NCBI GenBank assembly: GCA_900314995.1
Contig: OMXK01000041.1
Span: 1 to 39,936, forward strand
Length of the DNA: 39,936 bases
Source: an uncultured Prevotella sp.
Lineage (GTDB): Bacteria; Bacteroidota; Bacteroidia; Bacteroidales; Bacteroidaceae
Direction: 5' to 3'
The position numbers and the translations under genes are program-made. Positions 36,386 to 39,936 of the stretch are shown here, one piece after another; positions within the stretch are counted from its first letter, which is position 1, and every line of letters begins with the position of its first letter. The notes beneath the pieces are model-generated. The model ran no database searches. It worked only from the letters and a program-made list of their open reading frames with translations, and was not told the DNA's origin.

Positions 36386-38872
36386 ATGGAAGAGATACGC
36401 GAATTTATGGATATCTGCACAGTAGACGAGACTCTGCGCTCATATCAACAAAAAGCCAAACAGGAAATCTTTAACGCCTGGGACTATGTTGATAATGTTA
36501 TGTTTCAGATGCCTACTGGTACAGGAAAGACTCGTTTATTCACTTCTATTATTAAAGATATTAACGAGTACTGGCACATGCATCCTGTATCTGCAAGGAT
36601 ATTAGTCGTTGCTCACAGAGCAGAATTGATAGATCAGATAAGCAGAAATCTTACAAGATATTCTATCTCCCATAATACAATTGCATCAGGTAAGAGAATA
36701 ATCCATCCATTCAAGGTTAATGTCTATCTGGCATCCATACAAACGCTCACTCATCCTGCAAATATTAGATTTGCAAAGACAATTGATGCGAAGTTTGTCA
36801 TCATAGATGAAGCACATCATGCGTTGGCAGCAACATACAAGAAGCTTTGGGATCTATATCCACATTCTAGAAAGCTGGGAGTGACTGCAACACCATGGCG
36901 TTTGAATCACAGTGGCTTCATAGACCTGTTCGACAAACTAGTTCTCTCGATGTCAGTAAAACAGTTTATAGAGCAAGGTTATCTCTCCACTTACAAATAC
37001 TTTTCTATCAAAAGCAATAGTTACGTTCAGCATGCTATTGACAGACTGGATTTTGATAAATTTGGGGACTATAAAGAATCTTCTATGGAGGAGAAGATGG
37101 ATATTGGTTCTATACGTGCCCAATTGCTTTCTTCTTACAAGAAATATGCAAATGGTAAGAAAGGTATTGTTTATGCCATTAATATCGCTCATGCTAATCA
37201 TATTTGCGAGGAATATAAGAAAATCGGACTTAAAGCTGTTAGCATCGACAGCAAGACCCCGGCTTCTGAAAGAGAATATTTAGTGCAACAATTTAAGGAT
37301 GGCGATATTGATGTTATTGTTAATGTTGACATTTTCTCAGAAGGTTTTGATTGCCCAGATATTGAGTTTATACAACTGGCTCGACCAACGAGATCGCTGG
37401 TTAAGTATCTTCAGCAGGTCGGAAGAGGATTGCGAAAAGTCGAAGGTAAGGATAATTGTGTGATTTTAGACAATGTTGGTATGTATGTAAGATTTGGCTT
37501 ACCCGATGCTAATCGACATTGGAGATACCACTTCTCAGGACATGAGATAAGCGAAGCACCTACAAATAGAAGTGTCGGGGCAGGTCTGTCAAGAGAGGTT
37601 GACATGAGCGAAGGTGATGAAGACATGGTGCTGATTCAGGATGTTGAATGTGATTACGATACGTCTGATAGACAGAATGATGATGATGAAAATAGGTTCG
37701 ACCCCATACCAGACTTACTAGATCTTGGATATGAGAATCCAGATTTCGTATTCTGGCAACAATCAACAAAAAAAACATATGAATGCTACATAGAAGATAA
37801 TAGGCAGTACATCATTAACGAACTGATTATAGATACAATAGAGAAGAAAATAACCCGAATAAGAATTGGACAAATCCCATTGCAAAGTTGGATGAGTCAT
37901 AAGCTGATGACGCATAGTCTTTCAGGGCTGACTTCAATCAAGCATCATGGAGGCTTTAACTCTGAGTTCCACTTTAATGCTATGTCAAAAGAAAATGGAA
38001 TGATAGTCAAAAGTTATAATTTCTTCGGAGAAGATATGAGTTCTGATAGTAGTTCCAATTCTAAGATTCTAGAATCAAAAGAAAGTTTGGTTAACGTTCC
38101 AGTTCAGAAAGCATATCATTACATAGTATTTAATGACAACAAATGGGATATATATCGTTTGACTTCAGAAAAAACAGAGAAAATTGCAGAAATTGATATA
38201 AAATCCGATTTTGGGAGAATGCTCCAACAACAATGGACATCAGCTGAAATATCAGCAGCGTTCTCTGGTAAGAAGTACGGGAAACTACATTTTAACATAT
38301 ACAGGTCTGATCAAAACGAAATCTATGTTAAGGCAAGAGAAAATGATTGCTATTATTACTACAGATATGACTTGCAAGGGAAAAAAATTAGAAAGCGCAA
38401 AATAGTTGAATCCCCTGATGTATGGAGTGCAATATTTGATGGCAAGGAAAATCTAAGGGAATTGGCAAAAGAGAAAAAACACAAGTCTGAAAATGTTCAG
38501 TCTCCTTCCAAAGATAGCTCCTATGGAGAGAAAATGATTTCTCTATCAGTTCGTCAAGCAACATTTGAACGAATAGAAGACGGTAGGAAAAAATCTGTAA
38601 GTAGAGCCATGACAGACGAAATTACAGCAAAGAGTTTCTTTGTTTTCAACGGAGAATTCAAGCTAAAAAAGAAAACAACGGCCTATACACCGTCATTCAC
38701 CAAAGTGATAGAGGATACGTGTCCATTTGTTCCTATCAATTATGAGTTTGTCGAAATTAAAGCGGAAGGTATTCAAAAAACCATCATCAAGAGTATTAGC
38801 AACATAAGTGTCAAGAAATCCCTGGATGTGAAAGACAAATATAATTGGGTCATCACTTATACATTTGAATAA
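36386..38872 (+). CDS. DEAH-box superfamily 2 helicase with a long unknown C-terminus
   Basis: 828 residues. The N-terminal 370 residues form a complete SF2 helicase: Walker A MPTGTGKTR (42-50), DEAH (141-144), TATP (167-170), a Helicase_C domain with VNVDIFSEGFDCPD, and motif VI QQVGRGLRK (343-351). This is the ResIII-like class found in restriction and DNA-repair proteins. Residues about 380-828 are acidic, then mixed, with no nuclease motif that I can see. GGAG lies about 9 bp before the ATG. BREX types 2 and 3 use helicases (PglW region, BrxHI, BrxHII), but this one is shorter than those and cannot be named as either. It is probably an added defence effector or BREX accessory (inferred). 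A run of eight A lies at 37769-37776. Confidence 0.85.
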   Translation: MEEIREFMDICTVDETLRSYQQKAKQEIFNAWDYVDNVMFQMPTGTGKTRLFTSIIKDINEYWHMHPVSARILVVAHRAELIDQISRNLTRYSISHNTIASGKRIIHPFKVNVYLASIQTLTHPANIRFAKTIDAKFVIIDEAHHALAATYKKLWDLYPHSRKLGVTATPWRLNHSGFIDLFDKLVLSMSVKQFIEQGYLSTYKYFSIKSNSYVQHAIDRLDFDKFGDYKESSMEEKMDIGSIRAQLLSSYKKYANGKKGIVYAINIAHANHICEEYKKIGLKAVSIDSKTPASEREYLVQQFKDGDIDVIVNVDIFSEGFDCPDIEFIQLARPTRSLVKYLQQVGRGLRKVEGKDNCVILDNVGMYVRFGLPDANRHWRYHFSGHEISEAPTNRSVGAGLSREVDMSEGDEDMVLIQDVECDYDTSDRQNDDDENRFDPIPDLLDLGYENPDFVFWQQSTKKTYECYIEDNRQYIINELIIDTIEKKITRIRIGQIPLQSWMSHKLMTHSLSGLTSIKHHGGFNSEFHFNAMSKENGMIVKSYNFFGEDMSSDSSSNSKILESKESLVNVPVQKAYHYIVFNDNKWDIYRLTSEKTEKIAEIDIKSDFGRMLQQQWTSAEISAAFSGKKYGKLHFNIYRSDQNEIYVKARENDCYYYYRYDLQGKKIRKRKIVESPDVWSAIFDGKENLRELAKEKKHKSENVQSPSKDSSYGEKMISLSVRQATFERIEDGRKKSVSRAMTDEITAKSFFVFNGEFKLKKKTTAYTPSFTKVIEDTCPFVPINYEFVEIKAEGIQKTIIKSISNISVKKSLDVKDKYNWVITYTFE

Positions 38873-38977
38873 CTTAAACAGTAAAAGAGTGGTTAATTGG
38901 CTTGATAGACAAGTATTCTCCTCTGGGTGGCCTAAAAAAATAATAATATGTCGTAAGGCAATAAAGAATAGTAGATT

Positions 38978-39799
38978 ATGATCATACATTCATGTACTGA
39001 AAAAGAAATCTTGTCAGAGCTTATTTGTGACTACAAAACAGTTAAGCAGATTGCGAAAAAGAAAGCTGACAAGTTCTTGCTGAAGGCACGAAAAAGTGGT
39101 CGTTTCATAAGAGAAACCGACTATGAAGGATACCATATCACCACGAAATTGAATAATAAATGGTATATATCAATTGAATACGACCAGACGAATAAAATAC
39201 CCTGGTTGTTTAAAGCGACATGTATGGTGGAAGGTTTAAACAAATCGAAAGATTACTATATCGTAAGAGGACTAAATACAGAAAGACCGTATTTCGTTAA
39301 AGTCACGACTCATGCCCTTAAACGTAATCGCGAAAGAAACCAGTTGGATAAGATAATGAACATTCCTCTGGAAATTATTGCTTGCAATGTTTTTGAGCAT
39401 AGAGAAACGGCAATCTGCCAGAGATACGTTGACATTAAATATGTTCAGCTAATTCACAAGATGGATGATGCAGATGCATTGAATGATGAAATGTCATACA
39501 TCTTCCTTACTAATAGGGGTGTATATTTCGGGAAAGTCACCCCAGAAAAAAACTATGTTTTCAAAACCTATGTGTCAGCCTTTATGGGTGTTTCTGAATT
39601 AGTTAATGTTGAAAGAAACAAAAACACGAAATGGGAAAAAGAGGGTTCTCTTATTTATTATATGTTCCATATGCATCAATATTTTAATAAGAACCTATGG
39701 GATAAAGATATGCTAGAAAAATACCTCTATGCGAATGTCGGAGAAGATACTGAGTTAGAAATTACAGACGAGGCTTCTTTGTACATTATGAGACCATAG
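38978..39799 (+). CDS. Hypothetical protein, last gene of the island
   Basis: 273 residues; no family recognised. The N-terminus is basic and helical (YKTVKQIAKKKADKFLLKAR); the middle is mixed alpha/beta and contains FVKVTTHALKRNRERNQLDK, a basic segment with His and Arg residues that could be catalytic or bind nucleic acid. No signal peptide or membrane segment is present. It lies 105 bp after the helicase on the same strand, with no clear terminator or promoter in between, so it probably belongs to the same unit. It could be an effector of the helicase module, but nothing in the sequence proves that. Confidence 0.65.
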   Translation: MIIHSCTEKEILSELICDYKTVKQIAKKKADKFLLKARKSGRFIRETDYEGYHITTKLNNKWYISIEYDQTNKIPWLFKATCMVEGLNKSKDYYIVRGLNTERPYFVKVTTHALKRNRERNQLDKIMNIPLEIIACNVFEHRETAICQRYVDIKYVQLIHKMDDADALNDEMSYIFLTNRGVYFGKVTPEKNYVFKTYVSAFMGVSELVNVERNKNTKWEKEGSLIYYMFHMHQYFNKNLWDKDMLEKYLYANVGEDTELEITDEASLYIMRP

Positions 39800-39936
39800 A
39801 ACAAATTTCAAAAATCAATCGAGTCGTGAGACTCTACCCTTGCTTAAGGCGTGAACATTGCTACTTATTCTTGTGATTACGGTCATTTGAATTTTGCGAG
39901 GTTTCAGGGACGCCGAATAAATAGCGAACGCTTTGG
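39800..39936. other. Gene-free right edge
   Basis: No gene or known RNA is seen in the last 137 bp. A small palindrome GAGTC-GTGA-GACTC lies at 39821-39834. It is too short and lacks a T-run, so I do not call it a terminator. Confidence 0.5.

Noticed and set aside
39821-39834. Terminator of the island at GAGTC-GTGA-GACTC
   Set aside because: Only five base pairs and no T-run; could be chance.

Overview
The window looks like DNA from a Bacteroidales gut bacterium (Prevotella/Segatella or Bacteroides type). Pointers are TAnnTTTG promoter boxes, A-rich leaders in place of strong Shine-Dalgarno sites, lipoproteins with an acidic stretch after the lipobox cysteine, an outer-membrane beta-barrel receptor of the carboxypeptidase-regulatory/plug class, and an RteA/RteB/RteC plus IntDOT-type cassette known from CTnDOT-family conjugative transposons. 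No rRNA or tRNA gene and no CRISPR array was recognised.

Layout. (1) 1-5892: cell-envelope genes: a large outer-membrane receptor (open at the left edge), two lipoproteins, one exported protein and one frameshifted lipoprotein. Three of these carry almost the same leader sequence. (2) 5984-16774: excision and DNA-processing block of an integrative element: four small Xis-like helix-turn-helix proteins around a divergent control region, a DUF4099/DUF3945-type protein (frameshifted), a DNA topoisomerase III with its Toprim motif deleted, a DUF1896 protein and a 1,876-residue methylase-helicase. (3) 16981-21394: regulatory block: RteA hybrid kinase, RteB NtrC-like regulator, a structured leader, and RteC. 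(4) 21415-23021, minus strand: IntDOT-like tyrosine recombinase followed by a RhuM-like protein. (5) 23022-23468: a gene-free stretch with recombinase-type repeats and four palindromic iterons of exact 22-bp period. (6) 23469-39799: a defence island of BREX type: two tandem pglX genes that share both ends but differ in the middle, a small three-repeat protein of unknown function, pglZ, brxL, a small basic protein, a DEAH-box helicase and an unknown 273-residue protein, all on the plus strand.

How it fits together. The RteA/RteB/RteC relay in CTnDOT-like elements senses a signal and turns on excision genes; the Xis-like proteins, topoisomerase and integrase would then excise and integrate the element. 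No relaxase, mob or tra gene is visible, and topB and the DUF3945 gene are broken as read, so this is either a decayed element or only part of one. The BREX-like island begins directly at the integrase end. PglX (adenine methyltransferase), PglZ (alkaline-phosphatase fold) and BrxL (AAA+ Lon-like) are certain members, but brxA, brxB and the ATPase gene brxC are absent from the window. The most interesting features are the iteron array controlling pglX, the paired pglX genes with different target-recognition regions, and the accessory proteins embedded in or attached to this BREX locus.
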